Origin: Paraburkholderia hospita
GTDB lineage: Bacteria; Pseudomonadota; Gammaproteobacteria; Burkholderiales; Burkholderiaceae
Assembly (NCBI RefSeq): GCF_002902965.1
Contig: NZ_CP026106.1
Coordinates: forward strand, 1-64,000
DNA length: 64,000 nucleotides
Direction of reading: 5' to 3'
Shown here: positions 42,165 to 50,901 of the stretch, piece by piece
Layout: each line of letters opens with the position of its first letter
How positions within the stretch are numbered: the first letter of the stretch is position 1
The notes under the pieces: model-generated
The model's database searches: none
What the model was told of the DNA's origin: nothing
Seen by the model: only the letters and a program-made list of their open reading frames with translations
Position numbers and translations under genes: made by a program

Positions 42165-43634
42165 TTGGACTACGGGCTGTTGATGTCGCGCTTCGCGAGC
42201 CAGGCGGCGGGCCGCAGGCTCACGCAGCAAACGCTGCTTTACGAAAGCCTGCGTCACGCCATCCTGAACGGCGACATTCGTCACGGCAGCCAGCTCGTGC
42301 CGACACGTGCGCTCGCCGAGCAACTCGGCATCGCGCGCAACTCAGTGCTGTATGCATACGAACGGCTTGCTGAAGAAGGCTTCATCGCGGCGAGCCGTCA
42401 CGGGTCGGTCGTCAGTTGCGTCGCGCTGCCTTCGGCGAATGCGGAAGACGCCAACCTCGCGCCCGTCAGCCGTCTGTCGCGGCGCGTCGCCAGTCTGCCG
42501 CACGATCGCGCCGCGCGCGGCATGCGTTCGCCGTTTCAGGCGGGCGTGCCCGCGCTCGATGAATTTCCCGTTGCGCAATGGCGAGCGTCGATGGAGCGCG
42601 CATGGCGAGCCGTCGATGCTCGCGACCTCGGCTACGGCTATCACGCGGGTCATCCGTCGCTGCGGCGCGCGGTGGCCGAGTATGTGCGCGTGTCGCGCGG
42701 CGTGCGCTGCTCGGCCGATCAGGTGTTCATCACATCGGGCACGCATACGAGCCTCGACCTGTGCGCGCGCATGCTCGCCGATCCCGGCGATACCGCATGG
42801 CTCGAAAACCCAGGCTATCAGGGCGCGAGGATCGCGTTCCAGGCGGCGGGCCTGAACATCGTGCCGATTCCCGTCGACGCCGCCGGACTCGCGCCCACGG
42901 AAGCACACTGGCAGCGGACGCCGCCGCGCCTCGTCTACATCACGCCGTCGCATCAATATCCGCTTGGCAGCGTGCTGAGCCTGGAGCGGCGCTGGTCGAT
43001 CATCGACAATATCGTCGAGCGCGGCGCGTGGATCATCGAGGACGACTACGACAGCGAACTGCGCCACAGCGGTCCGCCGCTGCCATCGGTTCAGGGCCTG
43101 CGCGATGCGGCGCCCGTCGTCTATCTCGGCACCTTCAGCAAGACGATGTTTCCGGCGCTGCGCATCGGTTTCATGATCGTGCCGGCCAGCCTCGCGCCGG
43201 AGATCGGCGGCGTGATTGGCGAAATGTCGCGGCAAGGGCGTATCGCGGATCAGGTCGCGCTCGCGGATTTCATCGAAAGCGGCAAGTACGCGCGCCATTT
43301 GCGACGTATGCGCCGCATCTACCAGCAGCGGCGCGAAGCGATGGTGAGCGCGATTTATACGCACATGCACGATCTCGTGACGGTTTCATCGGATGGCAGC
43401 GGCATGCATCTGACGATGCGGCTCGATGCGCCGCTGCAGGATCGTGATGTAAGCGCCGCGTTGCGCGAGCAAGGCATGTCGGTTTCGCCGTTGAGCACGT
43501 ACTGCCATCAAGGCGAGGACGCCGAACGCTACAACGGTTTCATGCTCGGCTACGCGGGCGTACGCCCCGAGAAGGCCGACCGGCTCGTTGCCGAACTCGG
43601 CGCGGCGATTCGCACGTTGATGCGAGACAAATAA
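42165..43634 (+). CDS. MocR/PdxR-family regulator (GntR HTH plus aminotransferase domain)
   Basis: 489 residues. An N-terminal GntR-type winged helix (about 20-85: YESLRHAILNGDIRHGSQLV, then SRHGSVV) is fused to a fold-type I aminotransferase domain (about 120-480). The PLP-binding Lys is in YLGTFSKTMFP. MocR regulators sense PLP or amine compounds. The start is TTG at 42165 with GGAG 9 bases upstream; an ATG at 42183 is the alternative. The divergent GNAT gene is the likely target. Confidence 0.9.
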   Translation: MDYGLLMSRFASQAAGRRLTQQTLLYESLRHAILNGDIRHGSQLVPTRALAEQLGIARNSVLYAYERLAEEGFIAASRHGSVVSCVALPSANAEDANLAPVSRLSRRVASLPHDRAARGMRSPFQAGVPALDEFPVAQWRASMERAWRAVDARDLGYGYHAGHPSLRRAVAEYVRVSRGVRCSADQVFITSGTHTSLDLCARMLADPGDTAWLENPGYQGARIAFQAAGLNIVPIPVDAAGLAPTEAHWQRTPPRLVYITPSHQYPLGSVLSLERRWSIIDNIVERGAWIIEDDYDSELRHSGPPLPSVQGLRDAAPVVYLGTFSKTMFPALRIGFMIVPASLAPEIGGVIGEMSRQGRIADQVALADFIESGKYARHLRRMRRIYQQRREAMVSAIYTHMHDLVTVSSDGSGMHLTMRLDAPLQDRDVSAALREQGMSVSPLSTYCHQGEDAERYNGFMLGYAGVRPEKADRLVAELGAAIRTLMRDK

Positions 43635-43656
43635 TATTCAACTGAATGGTTGAATA
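43635..43656. promoter_or_regulatory. ArsR-type operator
   Basis: Perfect 8-bp inverted repeat TATTCAAC / GTTGAATA with a 6-bp spacer. It starts just after the MocR gene stop and overlaps the predicted -35 of the ArsR gene. ATTCAA-type palindromes are typical for ArsR regulators paired with SRPBCC genes, so autorepression is expected. Confidence 0.75.
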
Positions 43657-43678
43657 ACGTCGAAACCCTGCCTATACT
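43650..43678 (+). promoter_or_regulatory. Promoter of the ArsR-SRPBCC operon
   Basis: -35 TTGAAT (43650-43655), 17-bp spacer, -10 TATACT (43673-43678). The predicted transcription start is near 43685, almost at the ATG at 43686, so the message is probably leaderless or nearly so. Confidence 0.7.
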
Positions 43679-43685
43679 CGGGCCG

Positions 43686-44018
43686 ATGAACGAGTCCGCT
43701 CTCGACGGCGTGTTTCGCGCGCTGTCCGATCCCACCCGGCGCGCGATGCTTGCGCAGCTCGCCACCGGCGAACGCAGCATCGGCGAACTGGCTGCGCCGT
43801 TCGCGATGTCGTTCGCGGCGGCGTCGAAGCACGTCAAGGTGCTCGAAGGCGCGGGGCTGATCCAGCGCCGGGTGCAAGGGCGCTCGCATATTTGCCGGAT
43901 CGACCCGGCTCCCCTCGCTGCCGCCGACGCGTGGCTGCGTTTCTACGAACACTTCTGGAGCAGCCGGCTCGACGCGCTCGAAGACCTGCTGAGCAATCCC
44001 GATGGAGGGTCACGATGA
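43686..44018 (+). CDS. ArsR-family transcriptional repressor
   Basis: 110-residue winged-helix protein: FRALSDPTRRAMLAQLATG, then the recognition helix SFAAASKHVKVLEGAGLI. There is no cysteine metal site (CxCxxC), so it is the non-metal type. It is coupled by ATGA overlap to an SRPBCC gene. A TTG start at 43650 would lie upstream of the predicted transcription start and inside the operator, so ATG 43686 is preferred. Confidence 0.92.
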   Translation: MNESALDGVFRALSDPTRRAMLAQLATGERSIGELAAPFAMSFAAASKHVKVLEGAGLIQRRVQGRSHICRIDPAPLAAADAWLRFYEHFWSSRLDALEDLLSNPDGGSR

Positions 44019-44551
44019 ACCAGAACGAACCACTCGGCGTTTTCGACGGCACACAGGTCGTGCGCTTCGAACGTCTGCTGCCTGGCCCGATCGAGCGCGT
44101 GTGGGCGTATCTGACCGAGTCCGACAAACGCACCCAGTGGCTCGCATCGGGCGCGATGCCGACGCAGCCCGGCGGCGACTTCATGATGCGTTTCGATCAC
44201 TCGCTGTTGTCGGCGTCGCCTGAGATTCCGCCCGAGCCGTATCGGCAGTACGCGGGCGGACATGATTCGCTGCATCGGCTGTTGCGCTTCGAGCCTCCGC
44301 ATGTGCTCGCGTTCACATGGGGCAGCATTCAGGACAATCTGTCGGAAGTGACCTTCGAGTTGTCGGAGGCGGGCGATCAGGTGAAGCTCGTGCTCACGCA
44401 TCGCAACCTGTCCGGCCGCGACGAGCAACTCGATGTCGGTCCGGGCTGGCACAGTCATCTCGACGTGCTGCGCGAGCGTCTGAACGGCACTGCGCCCGCG
44501 TCGTTCTGGACGATGTTCGAGAGAATCAAGGCGCGCTACGACGCGCTCTGA
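44015..44551 (+). CDS. SRPBCC/AHSA1-domain protein
   Basis: 178 residues with an AHSA1-type START-like fold: VRFERLLPGPIERVWAYLTE at the start, then TQWLASGAMPTQPGGDFMMRFDH, and a C-terminal helix with GWHSHLDVLRERLNG. The family binds hydrophobic small molecules, and its ligand here is unknown. The gene overlaps the ArsR stop by 4 bp and should be derepressed with it. Confidence 0.88.
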   Translation: MNQNEPLGVFDGTQVVRFERLLPGPIERVWAYLTESDKRTQWLASGAMPTQPGGDFMMRFDHSLLSASPEIPPEPYRQYAGGHDSLHRLLRFEPPHVLAFTWGSIQDNLSEVTFELSEAGDQVKLVLTHRNLSGRDEQLDVGPGWHSHLDVLRERLNGTAPASFWTMFERIKARYDAL

Positions 44552-44634
44552 GGTTTGCGCGGCACGCCCGCACGTCGGTTTCCGTCATCGTGTACGATCG
44601 CAGGCCATCGCGTACACGTTGACGGAGACCAACA

Positions 44635-45723
44635 GTGTTTCGTTCGATTCTCACTCGCCTTGCATTACTGACGGCTTTCGCATTCGCGCAGACCTTGCCT
44701 GCTGCCCACGCCGCCGACGCTTCTACCGATCCCACCGAACATGCCGCCGACTTCATCGCGCATGACTTCCATTTTTCCGACGGCACGATCTTTCCCGACC
44801 TGCGCATCCATTACGTGACGCTCGGCACGCCGCAGCGCGACGCGCACGGCGAGATCACGAACGCCGTGCTGTTGCTGCATGGCACGACGGGCACGGGCAA
44901 GGCGTTTCTCACGCCGCTGATGCGCAAGGAACTGTTCGCCGCCGGCGAGCCGCTCGACACCCAGCGCTACTTCATCGTGATTCCCGACGGCCTCGGGCGC
45001 GGCGGCTCGTCCAAACCGAGCGACGGCTTGCGCACGAAGTTTCCGCACTACGGCTATGGCGACGTCGTCGAAGCGAATCACAGGCTGCTGGTCGAAGGGC
45101 TGAAGGTGCGGCATCTGAAGCTCGTGCTCGGCACGTCGATGGGCGGCATGCAGACGTGGATGTGGGGCGAGCGTTATCCGGGCATGGCCGACGCGCTGAT
45201 GCCGATCGCCAGCCAGCCGATTGCGATGGCGGGCCGCAACTGGCTGTGGCGGCAGATGATCGTCGGCGCGATCCGCAGCGATCCGGGCTGGCAGGACGGC
45301 AGCTACACCACGCCGCCGACGCAATGGACGCGCGTGATGCCCGTCTTCACGCTGATTACGGGCAACGCGGCACGCATGCAGGAACAGGCGCCCGACCGTG
45401 CGACGGCGACGCGCATGACGGAATCGATCGTCGCGGATGCGGCGAAGACCGATCCCAACGACGTGCTGTACTGGTTCGAGTCGTCGTGGGATTACAACCC
45501 CGAGCCGGATCTCGGCGCGATTCGCGGCCGCCTGTTCGCCGTCAATTTCGCCGACGATCTGATCAACGCCACGGATCTGAACGTGATGCAGCGGCTGATC
45601 GGCAAGGTGCCGCAGGGGCGCTATGTGGAGATGCCGGAGACGGCGCAATCGTACGGACATCAGACGCTCGCGCACCCCGAGGTGTGGAAGCCTTACCTGA
45701 TCCAGCTGATGAACGGCGGCTGA
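44635..45723 (+). CDS. Exported MetX-like alpha/beta hydrolase
   Basis: 362 residues with a signal peptide (about 1-26, ending AHA). The alpha/beta-hydrolase core has LHGTTGTGKAF, the nucleophile elbow GTSMGGMQTW and a C-terminal SYGHQTLAHPE with the catalytic His. It resembles homoserine O-acetyltransferase-like proteins, but export argues against a role in methionine synthesis; an esterase is more likely. The start is GTG with GGAG 8 bases upstream. Confidence 0.85.
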   Translation: MFRSILTRLALLTAFAFAQTLPAAHAADASTDPTEHAADFIAHDFHFSDGTIFPDLRIHYVTLGTPQRDAHGEITNAVLLLHGTTGTGKAFLTPLMRKELFAAGEPLDTQRYFIVIPDGLGRGGSSKPSDGLRTKFPHYGYGDVVEANHRLLVEGLKVRHLKLVLGTSMGGMQTWMWGERYPGMADALMPIASQPIAMAGRNWLWRQMIVGAIRSDPGWQDGSYTTPPTQWTRVMPVFTLITGNAARMQEQAPDRATATRMTESIVADAAKTDPNDVLYWFESSWDYNPEPDLGAIRGRLFAVNFADDLINATDLNVMQRLIGKVPQGRYVEMPETAQSYGHQTLAHPEVWKPYLIQLMNGG

Positions 45724-45808
45724 AGCCCGCACGGGAGGCCGGCTGCGTCTCCCGCGCGGCGAGTGAGATAATCCACATTCGCCCCAAAATGCAGAGCTGG
45801 AGAACAAA

Positions 45809-46939
45809 GTGAGCCGCATCGACAACCCCACACGCGACCAGGAAGCCGGCATCGCCGATTCCACCCAGGACATCACGCGCATCGACGACACGCGTATCGG
45901 CGCGGTGCGCCCGCTGATCTCGCCGGCGCTGCTGCTCGACGAACTGCCGTGTCCGCCCGGCGTGCAGACGCTGGTTGAACAGAGCCGCGTCGAAATCGCC
46001 GATATCCTGCATGATCGTGACGACCGGCTGGTCGTCGTCGTCGGTCCGTGCTCGATTCACGACCACGATCAGGCGATGGAATACGCGCACAAGCTGAAAG
46101 TTGCCGCCGACTCGCTCCGCGATGATCTGATGATCGTTATGCGTGTGTACTTCGAGAAGCCGCGTACGACGGTTGGCTGGAAGGGCTATATCAACGATCC
46201 GCGTCTGGACGGTAGCTTCCGGATCAACGAAGGGCTGCGGCGCGCGCGCGAGCTGCTGCTCGAGATCAGCGGGCTTGGTCTGCCGACGGGCACTGAGTTT
46301 CTTGATCTGCTGAGCCCGCAGTACATTGCTGATCTGATCGCCTGGGGCGCAATCGGCGCGCGTACGACTGAAAGTCAGAGCCATCGGCAACTGGCGTCGG
46401 GGTTGTCGTGTCCGATCGGGTTCAAGAACGGCACCGATGGCGGTGTGCAGATTGCCGCTGATGCGATTGTTGCTGCGGCCGCGAGCCATGCGTTCATGGG
46501 CATGACCAAGATGGGCATGGCCGCGATCTTCGAGACGCGTGGCAACGACGACGCGCATGTGATCTTGCGTGGCGGCAAGAAGGGGCCGAATTATGATGCT
46601 GCGGGTGTCGAGGAGGCCTGTGCCGCGCTGCGCAAGCTAGGGTTGCGGGAACAGGTGATGGTCGATTGCTCGCATGCTAATTCCAACAAGTCGCATGAGC
46701 GGCAGATCGAAGTCGCTCAGGATCTGGCGAATCAGTTGACTGACGGGGATAAGCGGATCGTTGGGGTGATGATCGAGAGCCATCTCGAAGCAGGGCGGCA
46801 GGATCTCAAGCCGGGTGTGCCGCTTGCTCGTGGGGTGTCGATTACTGATGCTTGTATCGGGTGGGCTCAGACTGAGCCTGTGCTGCATACGCTTGCGCAA
46901 GCTGTTCGCGCGCGGCGGCAGGCTGTTGCTGGGAAGTGA
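45809..46939 (+). CDS. aroG: 3-deoxy-7-phosphoheptulonate synthase (DAHP synthase, class I)
   Basis: 376 residues. Conserved segments include VGPCSIHDHDQAMEYA, MRVYFEKPRTTVGWKGYIND, the GARTTESQSHRQLASGL active site and MVDCSHANSNK. The enzyme joins phosphoenolpyruvate and erythrose-4-phosphate to start the shikimate pathway. GTG start with CTGGAG upstream. The 3' part, from about 46400, uses noticeably more T- and G-ending codons (GCT, GGG, GTT) than the 5' part and most neighbours. Which isozyme (F/G/H) cannot be decided here. Confidence 0.95.
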   Translation: MSRIDNPTRDQEAGIADSTQDITRIDDTRIGAVRPLISPALLLDELPCPPGVQTLVEQSRVEIADILHDRDDRLVVVVGPCSIHDHDQAMEYAHKLKVAADSLRDDLMIVMRVYFEKPRTTVGWKGYINDPRLDGSFRINEGLRRARELLLEISGLGLPTGTEFLDLLSPQYIADLIAWGAIGARTTESQSHRQLASGLSCPIGFKNGTDGGVQIAADAIVAAAASHAFMGMTKMGMAAIFETRGNDDAHVILRGGKKGPNYDAAGVEEACAALRKLGLREQVMVDCSHANSNKSHERQIEVAQDLANQLTDGDKRIVGVMIESHLEAGRQDLKPGVPLARGVSITDACIGWAQTEPVLHTLAQAVRARRQAVAGK

Positions 46940-47012
46940 CGGTAGGGCGTCGGCAAGTTTCTTTCTTTCACTACGCGGGTGAGGCGCTGCGTTGTCCGGC
47001 GCTTGGAGGCTT

Positions 47013-47336
47013 ATGACTAACGCGAATCAATACTCGAAGGTTGCGCCGAGCCGCGCGGATGTTGATGCGATGGCCGGTGTGACTGTCGTCGAATTTGGCA
47101 CCGACTGGTGCGGGTATTGTCAGGGCGCGCAGCCTGTGATCGGGAAGGCCCTTGGCCAGCATCCGGGGACTCGGCATCTCAAGATCGAGGATGGGCCGGG
47201 AAGGCCGCTCGGGCGTTCGTTCAAGGTTAAGCTGTGGCCGACGCTGGTCTTTGTGCGTGATGGCGTTGAAGTGGCGCGGGTGGTGCGGCCTACCGATGCC
47301 GCTCAGATCGAGGAAGCTTTTGCCAGCGTGGCGTGA
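47013..47336 (+). CDS. Thioredoxin-family protein
   Basis: 107 residues. The redox motif is WCGYC (in FGTDWCGYCQGAQPVIG), and the cis-Pro is in LWPTLVFVRDG. It is a small disulfide oxidoreductase without a signal, so cytosolic. GGAGG precedes the ATG at 47013. It follows aroG by 73 bp and shares its GT-rich codon usage. Confidence 0.9.
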   Translation: MTNANQYSKVAPSRADVDAMAGVTVVEFGTDWCGYCQGAQPVIGKALGQHPGTRHLKIEDGPGRPLGRSFKVKLWPTLVFVRDGVEVARVVRPTDAAQIEEAFASVA

Positions 47337-47384
47337 TTAGCAGTGTTTCTGCTTTTGCGCTGGCATCCGCGTGTTGCCTTCGTG

Positions 47385-47660
47385 CTTCAAGCGTCGCCCC
47401 TGTGCGGGGCGGCACCTACTTTTCTTTGCCGCCGCAAAGAAAAGTAGGCAAAAGAAAGCGGCTGACACCGCCAACTCTTCTTCTTGCCTGCGGGCCCCCG
47501 ACGGCCGCGTACTTCACCCGGCAACGCACTTATTCGTGTTCGTTGCCAACGCTTCGAAAAGATGCCTCCCCCGCTTCAACTACCCGCACACAAGCTAACG
47601 TCGCCGGACGTTTGAGGCCGCATAGCGGCAAACTGTGTGTAGGTTGTCGGGATTTCTTTG
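47385..47660. repeat. Interspersed-type intergenic repeat with a 15-bp inverted repeat
   Basis: The region after the thioredoxin gene holds CCTACTTTTCTTTGC (47415-47429), CGCC, then its perfect complement GCAAAGAAAAGTAGG (47434-47448). An A/G-rich stretch and a GCGGGCCCCCGACGG segment follow. I recall this CTACTTTTCTTTGC motif as common between genes in Burkholderia/Paraburkholderia genomes. The hairpin would also end transcription from the left. The outer limits are approximate. Confidence 0.7.
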
Positions 47661-47668
47661 CCACCGTC

Positions 47669-47950
47669 TTAGCCTTTCGGGTCGCCGAACAGGCTGTTCA
47701 GATCCTTCGTGTCTTCCGACAGGTTGTATTCCTTCTGTACCGCCTTGAGCGCTTCGTCCACGGTGCGGTCGAAGCCAATTGCATTGCCGAAATTTTTCAT
47801 CGTCCAGTTGCAGCCGCTTGCGTCCGGTTCCTGCATCTGCGGACGCGGCACGCGGATCTTCACGCCGTCTTCGACCACCTCCGGCGCGCGCTCGATGCGC
47901 CGCCTCACCTCGTCCTGTAGCTGGGATGCGGTGCGTGTCTTGCGTAGCAT
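47669..47950 (-). CDS. Small hypothetical protein
   Basis: 93 residues, basic N-terminus (MLRKTRTASQLQDEVRRRIE) and acidic C-terminus. The middle contains CNWTMKNFGNAIGFDRTVDE. No signal or membrane segment is seen, and I recognise no family. GGAGGAG stands a few bases before the ATG at 47950, supporting this start over one 15 bp upstream. It lies downstream of the glutathionyl-hydroquinone reductase gene, on the same strand. Confidence 0.75.
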   Translation of the reverse strand: MLRKTRTASQLQDEVRRRIERAPEVVEDGVKIRVPRPQMQEPDASGCNWTMKNFGNAIGFDRTVDEALKAVQKEYNLSEDTKDLNSLFGDPKG

Positions 47951-48003
47951 GAGCGTCTCCTCCACTGTTGGCTAAAGTCGCTGGACAGTCTAGCGCAACG
48001 GCT

Positions 48004-48984
48004 TCACACGAAGCGCTTGCGATCGTGTGGCGCGCTGAAATCCTGCAACGGGCCGAGCGGTACGATGCCCGTCGGGTTTACCGACCGGTGGCTCTCGTAG
48101 TAATGCCGCTTGATATGCTCGAAGTTCACCGTGCCGGCCACGCCCAGGTGCTGGTAGATGTCCCGTGTATAAGCCGACAGATTCGGATAGTCCGCGATGC
48201 GCCGGAAGTTGCACTTGAAGTGGCCGAAGTACACGGCGTCGAAACGGATCAGCGTCGTGAAGAGCCGGATGTCCGCTTCCGTTAGCCGGTTGCCCGTCAG
48301 GAATCGCTGTGTCGACAGTTTCTGTTCGAGCCAGTCGAGTGTCTCGAACAGCGGCACGACGGCCTCTTCGTACGCCGACTGCGTGGTCGCGAAGCCTGAC
48401 TTGTAGACGCCGTTATTCACCGTGTCGTAGACGCGCGCGTTGATCGCGTCGATCTCGGCGCGCAACGGCGGCGGGTAGAAGTCGCCCGGCTCAGCGCCGA
48501 GTTCGTCGAACGCCGAGTTCAGCATGCGGATGATTTCCGGCGACTCGTTGTTGACGATCGTCCGTTGATGCTTGTCCCACAAGATCGGCACGGTCACGCG
48601 GCCTGTGTAGTGCTTGTCCGCCGCGACGTAGACGTCCCGCAGATACTTCGCGTGATTCAGCGTGTCGGGGACGACGCCTGGGCCGTCGGCGAAGGTCCAG
48701 CCGTCGCCGAGCATCAGCCAGTGCACGACGGACACGCTGATCATGTCTTCCAGGCCCTTCAGCGCGCGCACGATCAGCGTGCGATGCGCCCACGGACACG
48801 CAAGGCTCACATACAGGTGATAACGTCCCGCTTCTGCTTCGAAGCCGTCGTTGCCGCTCGGGCCGGCTTCGCCGTCGGGTGTGACCCAGTTGCGGAAGAT
48901 GGCGTCCGTACGCACGAAGCGGCCTCCCGTCGATGCCGTGTCGTACCATTTGTCCTGCCATTGACCGTCGACTAACAATCCCAT
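48004..48984 (-). CDS. Glutathionyl-hydroquinone reductase (Xi-class GST, YqjG/PcpF-like)
   Basis: 326 residues. The catalytic Cys is in YVSLACPWAHRTLIVRALKG near residue 62. The GST C-terminal helical part includes NRLTEADIRLFTTLIRFD, and the end VNPTGIVPLGP matches the Xi class. The enzyme reduces glutathionyl-hydroquinones to hydroquinones with glutathione. AAGGAGCAG precedes the ATG at 48984. A LysR regulator is divergent 160 bp away and may control it. Confidence 0.93.
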   Translation of the reverse strand: MGLLVDGQWQDKWYDTASTGGRFVRTDAIFRNWVTPDGEAGPSGNDGFEAEAGRYHLYVSLACPWAHRTLIVRALKGLEDMISVSVVHWLMLGDGWTFADGPGVVPDTLNHAKYLRDVYVAADKHYTGRVTVPILWDKHQRTIVNNESPEIIRMLNSAFDELGAEPGDFYPPPLRAEIDAINARVYDTVNNGVYKSGFATTQSAYEEAVVPLFETLDWLEQKLSTQRFLTGNRLTEADIRLFTTLIRFDAVYFGHFKCNFRRIADYPNLSAYTRDIYQHLGVAGTVNFEHIKRHYYESHRSVNPTGIVPLGPLQDFSAPHDRKRFV

Positions 48985-49145
48985 TTCGCTGCTCCTTCTA
49001 TCCCGCGTTCCCAGCCCGCGCGATATGCGCTTCGCCGCTGCGATGCCAGCCGCGCGGCAAGACATCGGCAGAAGACCTTATGATGGACCGCCGTTCGGGT
49101 TTTGCCGTACGATTTTCCCGTTGATCTCATTCGACAGGTTCGCAC

Positions 49146-50060
49146 ATGTTGACGGATGAAGAGCTTGCGCTGCTCGAAGCGATTCGTGAAAGCGGCAGCT
49201 TGTCGCGCGCTGCGGCGCGGCTCGGCAAGGCTCCGTCGACGGTGTCGCACGCGGCGCGCCAGCTCGAAACGCGCTTCGACGCGCTGCTGTTCGACCGCCG
49301 CCGCTACCGGCTGCAACTAACGCCCGCCGGCCAGCTGCTCGCCGAAGAGGCCGCGCGCCTGATGCTGGACGTGTCGCGCATGACGCAACGCGTGCGGCAG
49401 ATCGCCAGCGGCTGGGAAGACAGGCTGTGGATCGTCACCGACGAACTCATGGAGTTCGAGACCTTCATGCCCGTCGTCCATGCGTTCGATGCGCTGCAAT
49501 CGGGCGTCAAGCTGCGTCTGACGACGGAAGTGCTCAGCGGCACGTGGGAAGCGCTGCGCGACGGCCGCGCCGACGTGATCGTCGGCGCGACCAATGAGCC
49601 GCCCGCCATTCCGGGCTTGCGCTGGTTCGAGCTGGGCGTGGTCGACTGGGTGTTCGCCGTGTCGCCGCGGCATGCGCTCGCGAGCATCAAGGAGCCGCTC
49701 AGACGCGAGCAGATCGCGAAGCAGCGCGGCGTCGTCGTCGCGGATTCGTCGCGCGCGAGCGGCCGCGCGTATGGCCTGCTCGGCGGGCAGACTTCGCTCG
49801 CGGTGCCCAGCATGCGTGCGAAAATCCTTGCGCAGCGCGATGGGCTCGGCGTCGGCTGGTTGCCGCGCCAACGCGTCGCGTCGCTGCTCAAGCGCGGCGA
49901 ACTCGTCGAGAAGGAAACCGCCGATCCGCGCGAACCGAATGTGCTGTACGTCGCGTGGCGCGGCGATCAGGAAGGCAGGGCGCTGAAATGGTGGCTCGAC
50001 CAGCTGCGCGAACCGCGCTTTGCGAAACGTCTGGTGCAGGGAATCGATCAGTTCGCGTGA
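49146..50060 (+). CDS. LysR-family transcriptional regulator
   Basis: 304 residues. The N-terminal helix-turn-helix (about 1-60: ALLEAIRESGSLSRAAARLG, then PSTVSHAARQLE) is followed by a LysR substrate-binding domain to about 300. It is divergent from the hydroquinone reductase gene, the classical LysR layout, so quinone or oxidative stress control of that gene is a reasonable guess. The effector is unknown. Confidence 0.92.
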   Translation: MLTDEELALLEAIRESGSLSRAAARLGKAPSTVSHAARQLETRFDALLFDRRRYRLQLTPAGQLLAEEAARLMLDVSRMTQRVRQIASGWEDRLWIVTDELMEFETFMPVVHAFDALQSGVKLRLTTEVLSGTWEALRDGRADVIVGATNEPPAIPGLRWFELGVVDWVFAVSPRHALASIKEPLRREQIAKQRGVVVADSSRASGRAYGLLGGQTSLAVPSMRAKILAQRDGLGVGWLPRQRVASLLKRGELVEKETADPREPNVLYVAWRGDQEGRALKWWLDQLREPRFAKRLVQGIDQFA

Positions 50061-50280
50061 AGGGCGCCTTGCTTGGCCGGCCAGTCCGATGAACTGTCGG
50101 CGGGCGCGCGAAACAAACGGAAATACGACGGAAACCCGCGACTCGTACGTTGAAGGAATAAAGCGACCGGATGGGGCGTTCTGTTGATATGACGATTGCA
50201 GTGCGCCGCTTGCACGATGAAGACCCGCCGGCTTGCACATCGCTTTCGCCGTCCCTACCGACTTCCAACCAGAACGGCTC

Positions 50281-50901
50281 ATGAACACTTCGACAACTTC
50301 CCGCACGGCCTCGCGCGACGGCATCGAGACGCTTTCCACGCCAGCGCACGCGTCCCGCTACACACGCACCGCGATGATCCTGCATTGGCTGATTGCCGTG
50401 CTCATCATCGTGAACGTGGTGCTCGGGCTTTCCGCCGATGCGCTGCCGGATGACTGGGTGCGCCCCGTCATCGACGTGCACAAGTCGATCGGCATCACGG
50501 TGCTCGGCCTCGCGCTGCTGCGCCTGCTGTGGCGTGTGTCGCACCGGCCGCCGCCGTTGCCGCGCGAGTTTCCGTCGTGGGAGCGGATGGCCGCGCACGT
50601 CGCGCACTTCCTGCTGTATTTCGTGATGATCGCGCTGCCGCTGTCGGGCTGGATGCACGACTCCGCGTGGAAGGCGGCGGCAACGCATCCGATGCATCTG
50701 TTCGGCGTGATCCCGTTTCCGCGCATCGGCTTCATCATGAATCTCGACCCCGCCGTGAAAGAGCCGCTGCACGACAGATTCGGCGCGCTGCACACGTACC
50801 TCGGCTATGCGCTGTATGCGTTGCTTGCGATGCATATCGGCGGCGCGCTCAAGCATGAGCTGTTCGACCGTCATTCCGTCATCAAACGGATGGTGCCGTG
50901 A
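50281..50901 (+). CDS. Cytochrome b561
   Basis: 206 residues with four membrane helices. Candidate heme-ligand histidines are in MILHWLIAVLI, VIDVHKSIGIT, MAAHVAHFLLY and LLAMHIGGALKH. Family members move electrons between quinones and periplasmic acceptors such as superoxide. The start at 50281 gives a 31-residue N-terminal extension before MILHW and has a weak ribosome-binding site, so translation from ATG 50374 is possible. It overlaps the next gene by one base. Confidence 0.9.
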   Translation: MNTSTTSRTASRDGIETLSTPAHASRYTRTAMILHWLIAVLIIVNVVLGLSADALPDDWVRPVIDVHKSIGITVLGLALLRLLWRVSHRPPPLPREFPSWERMAAHVAHFLLYFVMIALPLSGWMHDSAWKAAATHPMHLFGVIPFPRIGFIMNLDPAVKEPLHDRFGALHTYLGYALYALLAMHIGGALKHELFDRHSVIKRMVP

